NCBI GenBank assembly: GCA_023386365.1
Contig: JAEWJX010000099.1
Coordinates: 1-14,473 of the forward strand
Length of the DNA: 14,473 bases
Source of the DNA: Actinomycetes bacterium
GTDB lineage: Bacteria > Actinomycetota > Actinomycetes > Actinomycetales > Microbacteriaceae
Reading direction: 5' to 3'
The translations under genes were made by a program, and so were the position numbers. This document shows, piece after piece, positions 1 through 6,612 of this stretch; positions within the stretch are counted from its first letter, which is position 1, and the number at the start of each line of letters is the position of its first letter. The notes beneath the pieces are model-generated. The model made no database searches and was not told the DNA's origin. It worked only from the letters and a program-made list of their open reading frames with translations.

Positions 1-2079
1 CGGGGCGGCGGGCGGCGCCCCCCCCCCCCCCCCACGTTCCCCGGTCAGGGCGTGCTCGATGTGGCCGGATTCCTCGGTCGGGTCATCGCCGCCGGATACC
101 GGGGCCCGGTGTCGCTCGAAGTGTTCAACGACGTGTACCAGCAGGAGGATCCGAGGCACACCGCGACCGACGCGATGCGCGCCGTCCGCGCTCTCGCCGA
201 GGCCCTGGCGGCGCCGGCGGCGCAGCAGCTGATCGGTCAGCTCGCGGCCGGGCTCCCACAGGCACCGCAACTCACCGGCTTCGCGCACGCCGAACTCGCT
301 GTCGACCAGGTGTCGGCGCCGATCGTGGCGCGCGCGCTCGACGCGCTCGGTTTCGCCAACGTCGGGCCGCATCCGTCTCGACCGGTGGAGCAGTGGGTGC
401 AGGGGGAGGCGCGGATACTGCTGAACCTCGACCCCGAGCGGTCGCTCCCCCCGGCGAGCGCGTCCATCTTCTCCCTCGCCGTCGAGAGCAGCGATCCGCA
501 GGGTTCGCTCCGACGTGCGGAAGCGTTGGGGGCCTCGGATGTGGTGCGCCCGCGCGGGGACCGCGGGGGGAAACCCGACGCCGTCGCCACACCCGACGGG
601 ATCGACCTGCACTTCCGTGCGCCGGACCCCGGCGACACCGCGGCAGCGACGGGGGCGTCCCTGCTCGACGCCATCGACCACATCGCCATCACCGACTCGA
701 TCGACGACTTCGACCAGTCGGCGCTGTTCTACCGCACCGTTCTCGGCCTGGTCCCCGTCGCCACCTCCGAGGTCACGGCTCCGTTCGGTGTGATCCGCAA
801 CTGGTCAGCGGCCGACCCGACGGGCAGCGTGCGCATCGCGCTCAACGCGGCGCCGCTTCGCCGCGGTGACTGGGCGCCCGGGGTCTCCAGCCCGCAGCTC
901 GTCGCGTTCTCGACCGGCGACGCGATCGCGGCCGCGGCGGCGATGCGCGAACGGGGCGCCCCCATCCTGCGCATGCCGGACAACTACTACGACGACCTCG
1001 ACGCGCGGCTCGACCTCCCGTCCGGCCTCGTCGAGACGCTCCGCGCGCACTCGATCCTGTACGACCGTGACGAGCACGGTGAGTTCCTGCACTTCTTCAC
1101 CGAGATGCTCGGTTCGCGCCTCTTCTTCGAGGTGGTCCAGCGCATCGACGGCTACACCGGATTCGGCGACCCGCGGAGTGTCCCACTGCGGATGACCGCT
1201 CACCGGCGTCAGCGGTTGCGGATGCTGGCCAGCGCGCCGACGGAGCCCGCCGCGGCGGGACGCCACGACTACTCGCTCGCCCACCTGACCGCGTTGAGTC
1301 TGACCCCTCCGGAGCTGGTCGACGCGGCCGCCGCGGCCGGCTACCGGTATGTGGGGCTGCGGATGACGAAGGTCACGACGCAGGAACCGCACTACCCGCT
1401 CGCCTCCGATGCGCGGCTGATGCGGGCGACGAAGACGCACCTCGCCGCGACCGGTGTCGAGGTGCTCGACATCGAACTCGCCCGCGTCACCTCGGGCGAC
1501 AACCCGCGCGACTTCGTGCGTTTCCTCGAGGCCGGCGCGGAGCTCGGAGCGAAGCACGTGATCACGCAGCTGCCCGATGCGGACTTCGCCCGCAAGGCCG
1601 ACCGCTTCGCGGAACTCTGCGAACTGGCGCGACCGCTCGGGTTGACGATGGACCTCGAGTTCCCGTCGTGGACCGAGACCCCGAACCTCACCGAAGCGAC
1701 CCGCGTGCTCCGTGAGGCCGACCAGCCCAACGCCGGGCTGCTGATCGACCTGCTGCACTTCGCCCGCTCACGGTCGAGCATCGCCGAGCTGAAGGCGCTG
1801 CCGCCGGAGTGGTTCCACTACGCCCACGTGTGCGATGCGCCGGGCGACATCCCCACCGCCACTGCGGACCTCATCCACACCGCACGCTTCGAGCGCCTCT
1901 TCCCCGGGGAGGGCGAACTCGACATGTTCAGCATCCTCTCCGCCCTGCCGGCCGGGCTCCCGTACGCGCTCGAGATCCCGCGGGCGATGCTCGTCGCCCA
2001 GGTCGGACCCAAGGAACACGCCCGCCTCGCCATCACCGCCGCGCGGGAGCACCTCGACGCGGTCGAGGGGGTGCGCTGA
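1..2079 (+). CDS. Partial (5'-truncated) TIM barrel / HPPD-like VOC / TIM barrel fusion protein, QuiC-like 3-dehydroshikimate dehydratase family
   Basis: The reading frame is open from base 1. Real-looking sequence begins about base 34 (TFPGQG, then GTG at 52, probably internal); bases 1-33 are G/C junk. Counting from the GTG at 52, residues 1-55 are the tail of a sugar isomerase/AP-endonuclease-2 TIM barrel, with SLEVFND supplying the last metal-ligand Glu. Residues ~70-390 form a VOC/HPPD-like module, as in QuiC-type bifunctional 3-dehydroshikimate dehydratases of quinate/shikimate catabolism. Its metal ligands would be His210 (IDHIAI) and Glu360 (FFEVVQR), but the middle His of the usual QH-I/V-AF motif is Leu283. 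Residues ~397-675 form a second TIM barrel with candidate ligands in DLEF, LLIDLLHF, YAHV and YALEIPR. The family call is good. The substrate and the role of the second barrel are inferred. The start lies outside the window or was lost at the C run. Confidence 0.8.
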   Translation, partial: RGGGRRPPPPPTFPGQGVLDVAGFLGRVIAAGYRGPVSLEVFNDVYQQEDPRHTATDAMRAVRALAEALAAPAAQQLIGQLAAGLPQAPQLTGFAHAELAVDQVSAPIVARALDALGFANVGPHPSRPVEQWVQGEARILLNLDPERSLPPASASIFSLAVESSDPQGSLRRAEALGASDVVRPRGDRGGKPDAVATPDGIDLHFRAPDPGDTAAATGASLLDAIDHIAITDSIDDFDQSALFYRTVLGLVPVATSEVTAPFGVIRNWSAADPTGSVRIALNAAPLRRGDWAPGVSSPQLVAFSTGDAIAAAAAMRERGAPILRMPDNYYDDLDARLDLPSGLVETLRAHSILYDRDEHGEFLHFFTEMLGSRLFFEVVQRIDGYTGFGDPRSVPLRMTAHRRQRLRMLASAPTEPAAAGRHDYSLAHLTALSLTPPELVDAAAAAGYRYVGLRMTKVTTQEPHYPLASDARLMRATKTHLAATGVEVLDIELARVTSGDNPRDFVRFLEAGAELGAKHVITQLPDADFARKADRFAELCELARPLGLTMDLEFPSWTETPNLTEATRVLREADQPNAGLLIDLLHFARSRSSIAELKALPPEWFHYAHVCDAPGDIPTATADLIHTARFERLFPGEGELDMFSILSALPAGLPYALEIPRAMLVAQVGPKEHARLAITAAREHLDAVEGVR
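18..33. repeat. 16-base C homopolymer at the left edge
   Basis: There are sixteen consecutive C residues, preceded by a G/C-only stretch (bases 1-17). Recognisable protein homology starts immediately after. A similar C run lies near the other end of the window. It is most likely an assembly or low-quality-end artefact rather than biology. Confidence 0.75.
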
Positions 2080-2084
2080 TGCAC

Positions 2085-2113
2085 ATCCGCGCCCTGCAGG
2101 GTTTGGCGCGGGT
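2085..2113. terminator. Hairpin between convergent genes, probable bidirectional terminator
   Basis: The arms at 2087-2093 (CCGCGCC) and 2105-2111 (GGCGCGG) pair perfectly. An outer T-G and A-T pair extend them to 2085 and 2113, and the loop is 11 nt. The hairpin fills the 33-bp gap between the stop at 2079 and the convergent stop at 2113. There is no clear T-tract on either side, so the terminator role rests on position and stem strength. Confidence 0.5.
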
Positions 2114-3228
2114 CACCCTTCGTCGAGGTGCGTGGTGAGCGACGCGGAGAGGAGACCTCCCAGGCCCTCGAGACCTCCGCGTTCGAAGGCACCGCGTTGA
2201 CGGGTTGCCCCTGTCCCATCGGTCAGTAGCCGCGCTGCCGCCTCAGTGGCCAGGTCCAGGTCGCCTGTCTCCACGAGCTCGTCTCTCAACATCCGCAGGA
2301 ATCCGGCGAGGCACGAGCTTGCGGGGGCGAGCTCGCCCGAGAGGGGGTCGAACAACTGGCGGCGCATGCCCGAGTGGGCGGCGTGGAGGATGGCCGCGGA
2401 AAGCAGCTCTGTCGGCACGTCGGCCGACGCCGCGGCCGCCGCGTCGCGGGCGGAGGGCGCCGCGAGGGCGTGCGTGACGAAGGCACGACACAACGAGGCG
2501 ATCAGGAGCGTGGACTCGGAGTCGAGTTGTGCGTCAGCCATGCGGAATTCGATCGTGGGGAGGTGCTGGGAGAGGCGGACGTCCCACATGATCACCCCCA
2601 GGTCGATCGTGCCGCCGACGCCGAGCAGTCGGGTGATCCGCCGGTCGTAGTCGGCGGCGTCGATGAATGACGGCGGGGATCCGGATGTGGTCCACCGACG
2701 CAGAAGGACGGTGCGCCAGCTGTCGTAGCCGGTGTCGTGCCCGCGCCAGAGCGGCGAGTTGGCCGAGATCGCCGTGAGGAGCGGGAGCCAGGGGCGTACC
2801 GCGTTCAGCGCGATCACGCCATCCTCTCGGCTCGGGATGCCGACGTGCACGTGGAGGCCGCTGACCTGGTGGTCCGCGATGAGACCATCCATGTCGCGAA
2901 CGATGTTCTGATACCGCTCGACGTCGGTGATGGTGGGGAACGGGGTCGTGTCGGCCGGTGTTCCGATGCTTGCCCCGAGGGCGCCGAGCGCGGACGCCTC
3001 AGCGGCGATCCGCCTTCGGAATCCGATCAATGCGGCGCGAGCATCCTCCAGTCGCTCGAAGACAGTCGAGGCGTGCTCCACCTGCGATGCCAGAAACTCG
3101 CGATGGGTGACGTCACGCCACTTAGGGTCGGCGTGCAGCCGCTCGAACACCAACGAGCCGACGTCTGTCGGCCGCAGTGTCTCAGGGTCGAGGAACTGGA
3201 ACTCCTCCTCGATGCCGAAGGTTCGCAC
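2113..3228 (-). CDS. YbdK-type carboxylate-amine ligase (glutamate-cysteine ligase GCS2 family)
   Basis: The product is 371 residues, close to E. coli YbdK (372). GCS2-family enzymes use ATP to join the gamma-carboxyl of glutamate to an amine such as cysteine. Visible family motifs are the N-terminal GIEEEF (residues 5-10), ASQVE, GLHVHVG, NSPLWRGHDTGYDSWRT and TIEFRMAD, which belong to the ATP/Mg/glutamate-binding site. I chose the GTG at 3228 because it gives the family-typical start (M)RTFGIEEEF and has a strong ribosome site (CGGAGGG, 3234-3240) 5 nt upstream. An in-frame ATG at 3267 is the alternative. The gene diverges from an EgtC-like glutamine amidotransferase, so a gamma-glutamyl amide or thiol product is plausible. 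The actual amine substrate cannot be read from the sequence. EgtA of ergothioneine synthesis is a related activity, but no other egt gene is present. Confidence 0.88.
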   Translation of the reverse strand: MRTFGIEEEFQFLDPETLRPTDVGSLVFERLHADPKWRDVTHREFLASQVEHASTVFERLEDARAALIGFRRRIAAEASALGALGASIGTPADTTPFPTITDVERYQNIVRDMDGLIADHQVSGLHVHVGIPSREDGVIALNAVRPWLPLLTAISANSPLWRGHDTGYDSWRTVLLRRWTTSGSPPSFIDAADYDRRITRLLGVGGTIDLGVIMWDVRLSQHLPTIEFRMADAQLDSESTLLIASLCRAFVTHALAAPSARDAAAAASADVPTELLSAAILHAAHSGMRRQLFDPLSGELAPASSCLAGFLRMLRDELVETGDLDLATEAAARLLTDGTGATRQRGAFERGGLEGLGGLLSASLTTHLDEG

Positions 3229-3328
3229 GCCATCCCTCCGATCTCGGTTCTCTCTGCGAACAATCATCCCGTTGAGACGATGCGGTCGGGTAGGCCGCGG
3301 AGCACTCTGTGGGTGAGGTGATGACCAG
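3229..3328. promoter_or_regulatory. 100-bp divergent spacer with both ribosome sites
   Basis: This spacer must carry the promoters for both flanking genes. The minus-strand ribosome site CGGAGGG (3234-3240) lies 5 nt from the GTG at 3228. The plus-strand GAGGTG (3315-3320) lies 8 nt from the ATG at 3329. TTGAGA at 3272-3277 is a possible plus-strand -35, but I see no convincing -10 partner and no obvious operator palindrome. Confidence 0.5.
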
Positions 3329-4171
3329 ATGTGCCGATGGATTGCGTACATGGGGGAGCCGCTGCGAGCCTCGACGATCATCCTCGACGCGCAGCACTCG
3401 ATCGTCGCGCAGTCGCTGAACTCGCCACTCGGCGCAGAGACGGTGAACGGCGACGGCTTCGGATTCGGGTGGTATCCCAGCGAGGCTCCGCCGGGAACGG
3501 CGCCGTCGTTCTTCCACAGCACCGAGCCCGCATGGAACGACCAGAACCTGCGGGAACTCAGCCGCGCGATCGTGAGCCCGCTGTTCTTCGCCCACGTGCG
3601 TGCCGCCGCGGGGCCCCCGATCCAGCAGACCAACTGCCACCCGTTTCGGCACGAGAACTGGCTGTTCATGCACAACGGAGCCATCTCGGGGTGGGGCGAA
3701 CTGAAGCGGGACCTCACGTTGGAGATCGACCCGTCGCTCTACCCGAACGTGCTCGGCACAACCGACTCGGAGGTGCTGTTCCACCTGGCGCTGACGCTCG
3801 GCCTGCAGGATGACCCGATCGGTGCGATCGGACGCGCGATCCGCATGGTCGAGTCCGTGGGCCACGACCACGGTGTGAAGTTCCCGTGGCAGGGGACCGT
3901 CGCCGTTTCGGACGGCGCCACGCTGTGGGCGTTCCGCTATTCGTCGCAGGGGCGGACGAGGTCGCTGTTCCACTCCGAAGACATCCCCACTCTGCGGGAG
4001 ATGTATCCGGATGCTGAGCGGCTGAACCTGTTCGGCGACCAGGCGCGCCTCGTGGTCTCAGAACCGCTCAACGATGTGCCCGGGGTGTTCATCGAGGTGC
4101 CGGAGTCCACCGTGCTGGTGCTCGAGGCGGGCGGCCACGGCTACCAGCACCATCCGTTCCTCGCGGAGTGA
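3329..4171 (+). CDS. Class II (Ntn-type) glutamine amidotransferase, EgtC/YafJ-like
   Basis: This 280-residue protein starts MCRW. After removal of the initiator Met, Cys2 becomes the N-terminal nucleophile, which fixes the start. The glutaminase signature is complete: NGDGFGFGWY (40-49), HVR (89-91), NCHPF (102-106), FMHNG (113-117) and GTTDSE (143-148). The stand-alone size with no synthase domain matches EgtC/YafJ-type proteins, which hydrolyse gamma-glutamyl amides. EgtC removes glutamate from a gamma-glutamyl-cysteine intermediate in ergothioneine synthesis. A ligase that could make such gamma-glutamyl bonds is divergently encoded next door (2113-3228), suggesting a make/cleave pair. No membrane segment or signal peptide is seen, so it is cytosolic. 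The fold and catalytic type are well supported; the substrate is unknown. Confidence 0.9.
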   Translation: MCRWIAYMGEPLRASTIILDAQHSIVAQSLNSPLGAETVNGDGFGFGWYPSEAPPGTAPSFFHSTEPAWNDQNLRELSRAIVSPLFFAHVRAAAGPPIQQTNCHPFRHENWLFMHNGAISGWGELKRDLTLEIDPSLYPNVLGTTDSEVLFHLALTLGLQDDPIGAIGRAIRMVESVGHDHGVKFPWQGTVAVSDGATLWAFRYSSQGRTRSLFHSEDIPTLREMYPDAERLNLFGDQARLVVSEPLNDVPGVFIEVPESTVLVLEAGGHGYQHHPFLAE

Positions 4172-4202
4172 CGCGGGGGACGTCGAGACGCCCCCCGCGT
4201 CA
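4169..4202. terminator. Perfect 11-bp stem between convergent genes, includes the upstream stop codon
   Basis: TGACGCGGGGG (4169-4179) pairs perfectly with CCCCCGCGTCA (4192-4202) around a 12-nt loop. The TGA stop of the amidotransferase is part of the left arm, and the hydrolase on the other strand ends at 4206. It suits a bidirectional terminator, although no T-tract follows on either strand. Confidence 0.65.
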
Positions 4203-4205
4203 GGA

Positions 4206-5078
4206 TCACGCGCCGGTGAGGATCGACGCGACCAGCTCGCTCTGCCGGATGAAGCCAGCGTGCGAGCTGTCGACCCTGTGCACCTCGAACGGGTTGCCCG
4301 GGGTGGCGCGGTCGGCATCCGCGATCATCCGATCCTGCAGCGCCGGTGGGATGGAGCGGTCCTCGCTGAGACGGATGAAGGTGCGCGGGGTGTTGCCCCA
4401 CGTCGCCGGGTCGACCGTGCCGTCGCCCATCATCACCAGCATCGATTCGTCGGGTTGCATGATGTTCAGGAACGCCCGGAACTCGGCATCCGTCGCCTCC
4501 GCCATGGTCGCCTCGCGCAGCAGCTGAAGCTGTTGCGGGTCGGCGGTGCGGTAGTTGGCGCGACCGGTGCCGATCACCGCCGGGTCCCCGACGGCGACGC
4601 CGCCCAGGTGCGGCAGCATGCTGGTCGCGAACTCCGGCTCGCCCATGAATTCGATCGGGTTGGCCCGCTCCACGCACACCCACGCCGAGACGTAGACGAT
4701 GCGGGAGAACAGCTCGGGTGCCCGGCTTGCGGCGGCGCCGATCGTGATCCCGCCGAGGCTCGCGCCGACGAGCACCACGGGACCCGTCGCCGCCAACTCC
4801 CGAGCCGCCGCGATGACCGCGTCGACGTTGTCGTCGAGGGTCACCGTGGCGAGCGTCGAGAACTCGGAGCCCAAGGCCTCGAGATCCTGCGGCGCCTGAT
4901 ACGAGAGCGGATACTGTGCGTCGAGCCCGTGGCCAGGGAGGTCGATCGCGTAGGAGCGATACCCCTTCAGGGCGAGCTGCCGCTGCAGCGGAGCCCACAT
5001 GAAGGAGCTGGTTCCGGCGCCGTGCACCAGGAGGAAGGTCGTCGACGGGTCGACGAAAGAAGTGTTCTGTACAGCCAT
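4206..5078 (-). CDS. Alpha/beta-fold hydrolase
   Basis: The product is 290 residues with no signal peptide. The fold is shown by LLVHGAG (16-22, oxyanion region), DLPGHG (46-51), the nucleophile elbow GASLG with Ser107, and a C-terminal SSHAGF with His273. Asp240 (SEDRS) is a candidate acid. The arrangement resembles small esterases of the salicylate/methyl-ester esterase and hydroxynitrile lyase type. The substrate is unknown. The ATG at 5078 is chosen because AGGAAA lies about 7 nt upstream and the fold begins soon after; the longer open frame to 5462 overlaps the divergent gene. A 17-bp palindrome (5098-5114) lies just upstream and may be its operator. Confidence 0.85.
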   Translation of the reverse strand: MAVQNTSFVDPSTTFLLVHGAGTSSFMWAPLQRQLALKGYRSYAIDLPGHGLDAQYPLSYQAPQDLEALGSEFSTLATVTLDDNVDAVIAAARELAATGPVVLVGASLGGITIGAAASRAPELFSRIVYVSAWVCVERANPIEFMGEPEFATSMLPHLGGVAVGDPAVIGTGRANYRTADPQQLQLLREATMAEATDAEFRAFLNIMQPDESMLVMMGDGTVDPATWGNTPRTFIRLSEDRSIPPALQDRMIADADRATPGNPFEVHRVDSSHAGFIRQSELVASILTGA

Positions 5079-5097
5079 GAGTGTTTTCCTGTCGCTG

Positions 5098-5114
5098 AGA
5101 AATGGGTCATTTCT
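5098..5114. promoter_or_regulatory. 17-bp palindrome upstream of the hydrolase gene, possible operator
   Basis: AGAAATG (5098-5104) and CATTTCT (5108-5114) form a perfect 7-bp inverted repeat with a 3-nt spacer. Its centre is 28 bp upstream of the hydrolase start at 5078. It is AT-rich in a GC-rich region, as operators and promoters often are. No regulator gene for it is evident, and I could not assign -35/-10 boxes. Confidence 0.35.
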
Positions 5115-5246
5115 TCGGCAACTCGACGTTCGCGCGCCCAGAGAGGTGCAGCGGAACGTGGCCACCCGAACCGGTGGCGGAGAGCGCCGGCTTACGCCGA
5201 GCGGAGACGGATGTACTGCAGAACCATGAGGCGAACTTAGCGATTC
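5115..5246. other. Divergent intergenic spacer without clear signals
   Basis: Between the hydrolase start region and the small membrane-protein gene I see only a weak inverted repeat (GCCACC 5161-5166, GGTGGC 5173-5178) and no convincing promoter. A TAG at 5238-5240 closes the frame upstream of the GTG at 5247. Confidence 0.3.
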
Positions 5247-5813
5247 GTGGATGGGTGGGGCAAGTCGCTGCAGGAGGAGGACGGGCTGCGGCACGACTGG
5301 TCGGTGGATGTGCGCCTGTGGGGCGATTCGGACGGCGAGGTGGTGGCGCGGCTCTACCGCGACGGAATCAACCACTCCACCTCGAAGCTTCCCGCCGCGT
5401 TCCCCGTTCCCGGGGGCACGATCGAGGTGGTCGCCAGCGACTACGGGCTGCGGCGCGCCCACTTCGTGAACGGGGACGGCGTCGCGCGACAGCTCTCACC
5501 CGATCCGGCCTCTGCGGAGGGGCGCCGCGCCCGGCTGGACCGGACGCATCCGGTGCTGAGTCGGGCGATCGGCATCACATCCGTGGTGGTGCTCGTCGTC
5601 GCGCTCGTGCTCGGTGTGCCGCAGATCGTCGAGCAGATCACGACGATCCCGTGGGTGGCCGAGAACGTCGGCACGTTCACGTCGCCGATCCAGCTGCCGG
5701 CGTGGCTGAATGTGGCCCTCGTCGTCGCGACCATCGTGGCGAGCACAGAGCGGGCGCTGCGCCTCCGGTACAACTGGCTGCTCGACGGCGGTCTGTTCGA
5801 CGGTGAAGAGTAG
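5247..5813 (+). CDS. Uncharacterised protein with two C-terminal membrane helices
   Basis: The product is up to 188 residues, and I do not recognise a named family. The N-terminal ~100 residues are soluble and charged (HDWSVDVRLWGDSDGEVVAR and a beta-rich stretch to ~residue 75). Two hydrophobic helices follow (about 107-126 and 152-168), separated by a short loop, then a charged C-terminus LRLRYNWLLDGGLFDGEE. The start is uncertain: the GTG at 5247 is the first in-frame start after the TAG at 5238 and has no good ribosome site. In-frame GTGs at 5304 and 5310 are alternatives; the AGGAGGAGG at 5272-5280 lies ~24 nt before the first of them, rather far. Steady coding character and the long open frame support a real gene. 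It ends 17 bp from the convergent GntR gene. Confidence 0.7.
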   Translation: MDGWGKSLQEEDGLRHDWSVDVRLWGDSDGEVVARLYRDGINHSTSKLPAAFPVPGGTIEVVASDYGLRRAHFVNGDGVARQLSPDPASAEGRRARLDRTHPVLSRAIGITSVVVLVVALVLGVPQIVEQITTIPWVAENVGTFTSPIQLPAWLNVALVVATIVASTERALRLRYNWLLDGGLFDGEE

Positions 5814-5830
5814 GGACCGCCGCGGCCGGC

Positions 5831-6475
5831 TCACTCGGGCGTGAGGCTCAGCCAGTTCTCGCGGTTGAGCAGGGCGGCCCCCTCGGCGTCGCCTGCTCGG
5901 CAGCGTTCGATGATGGCGCGATGCTGTGCCACCGAGTCGCGGCCGGCGAGCGACGAGAAGCGCTGACGTTCTGCCCGGCGGATCAGTGGGGTGACGTATT
6001 CCAGCACCTCGGCGATCATCGCGTTGGCGCTCGCCGTGACCAGTACGGCGTGGAACGCGTCGTCGGCGTGCAGCGCGTCGTCGACGTGGAGCTGCTCGAG
6101 CGCCGCAGCGAAGCGTTCGTTCGCGGCCTCCATCGCGGTGATGGCGGCTGGGGTCAGCTGCGGCACCGCGAGGCGGGTGGCGAGTTCGTGCATCGCGGAT
6201 GCGATGGCTTGCGCATTGGCTACGGATGCCGGGTCTGAGGGGGCGACGATGGTCGCCCGCCCGGGCTGCGCGACGACCAGACCGGCCCGCGCCAGCCGCA
6301 GGAGCGCCTCGCGGATCGGGGTCCGGCTGACCCCGAGCCAGGTCTCGAGCTCGTGGTCACGCAGGCGTTCGCCCGGCGCGAAGGTGCCGTCGACGATCGC
6401 GTCGCGGAGGGACTCGTAGACGTCGTCGCGCAGAAGCGATCGCGCGTGGACGCTGCTGGTCGAGGGGACAGGCAT
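5831..6475 (-). CDS. GntR-family transcriptional regulator, FCD (FadR/VanR-like) subfamily
   Basis: The product is 214 residues. The N-terminus is a GntR winged helix-turn-helix (YESLRDAIVDGTFAPGERL, then the recognition segment WLGVSRTPIREALLRL). The C-terminus is an all-helical FCD ligand domain. Expected FCD metal-site elements are visible at DDAFH and QHRAII, but the usual final His near the C-terminus is replaced by LLNREN, so metal or ligand binding may be altered. The ATG at 6475 gives a normal short lead before the HTH. A longer open frame to 6589 would run through the operator region and is unlikely. Two copies of TGCAATATATTGCA lie between this gene and the divergent hydrolase, so autoregulation plus control of the hydrolase is the simplest inference. 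Confidence 0.88.
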   Translation of the reverse strand: MPVPSTSSVHARSLLRDDVYESLRDAIVDGTFAPGERLRDHELETWLGVSRTPIREALLRLARAGLVVAQPGRATIVAPSDPASVANAQAIASAMHELATRLAVPQLTPAAITAMEAANERFAAALEQLHVDDALHADDAFHAVLVTASANAMIAEVLEYVTPLIRRAERQRFSSLAGRDSVAQHRAIIERCRAGDAEGAALLNRENWLSLTPE

Positions 6476-6495
6476 AGACAGGAGCGTAACAGATG

Positions 6496-6509
6496 TGCAA
6501 TATATTGCA
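6496..6509. promoter_or_regulatory. GntR-type operator 1 (perfect palindrome TGCAATATATTGCA)
   Basis: A perfect 14-bp palindrome lies 20 bp upstream of the GntR start codon. Its AT core contains TATATT, a good -10-like hexamer that reads the same on both strands, so a bound regulator could block the regulator's own promoter. A copy differing at one base occurs 65 bp away. This is strong sequence evidence for an operator pair; the cognate regulator is inferred from adjacency. Confidence 0.75.
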
Positions 6510-6560
6510 TGCGGGCAACCCCAGCCTCGCGTCGCGAAAGCCTCGGGAATAAACGACCCT

Positions 6561-6574
6561 CGCAATATATTGCA
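6561..6574. promoter_or_regulatory. GntR-type operator 2 (CGCAATATATTGCA) near the hydrolase promoter
   Basis: This matches operator 1 at 13 of 14 positions (C for T at the first) and keeps a perfect 12-bp core, 6562-6573. TATATT at 6566-6571 could be the -10 box of the plus-strand hydrolase gene (start 6613), leaving a leader of roughly 30-35 nt with AGGAAG at 6601-6606. Centre-to-centre spacing from operator 1 is 65 bp, about six helical turns. Confidence 0.72.
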
Positions 6575-6612
6575 TCCAATACATCGCACGACCGAACGAA
6601 AGGAAGAATCTC

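Noticed and set aside
805..1758. Long antisense open frame opposite the first gene
   Set aside because: It has low-complexity Arg/Val composition, no motif and no ribosome site; it is a shadow of the QuiC-like gene.
2079..2138. A 19-codon ORF whose ATG overlaps the TGA of the first gene (ATGA-type coupling)
   Set aside because: It runs through a hairpin that fits a terminator and into the convergent ligase gene, and the peptide has no recognisable features. It is most likely chance.
5161..5178. GCCACC/GGTGGC inverted repeat as an operator or terminator
   Set aside because: A 6-bp GC stem is expected by chance in such sequence, and nothing about its position supports a role.
6476..6589. N-terminal extension of the GntR protein to 6589
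   Set aside because: The extension translates the operator region and has no family resemblance. The ATG at 6475 gives the normal GntR length.
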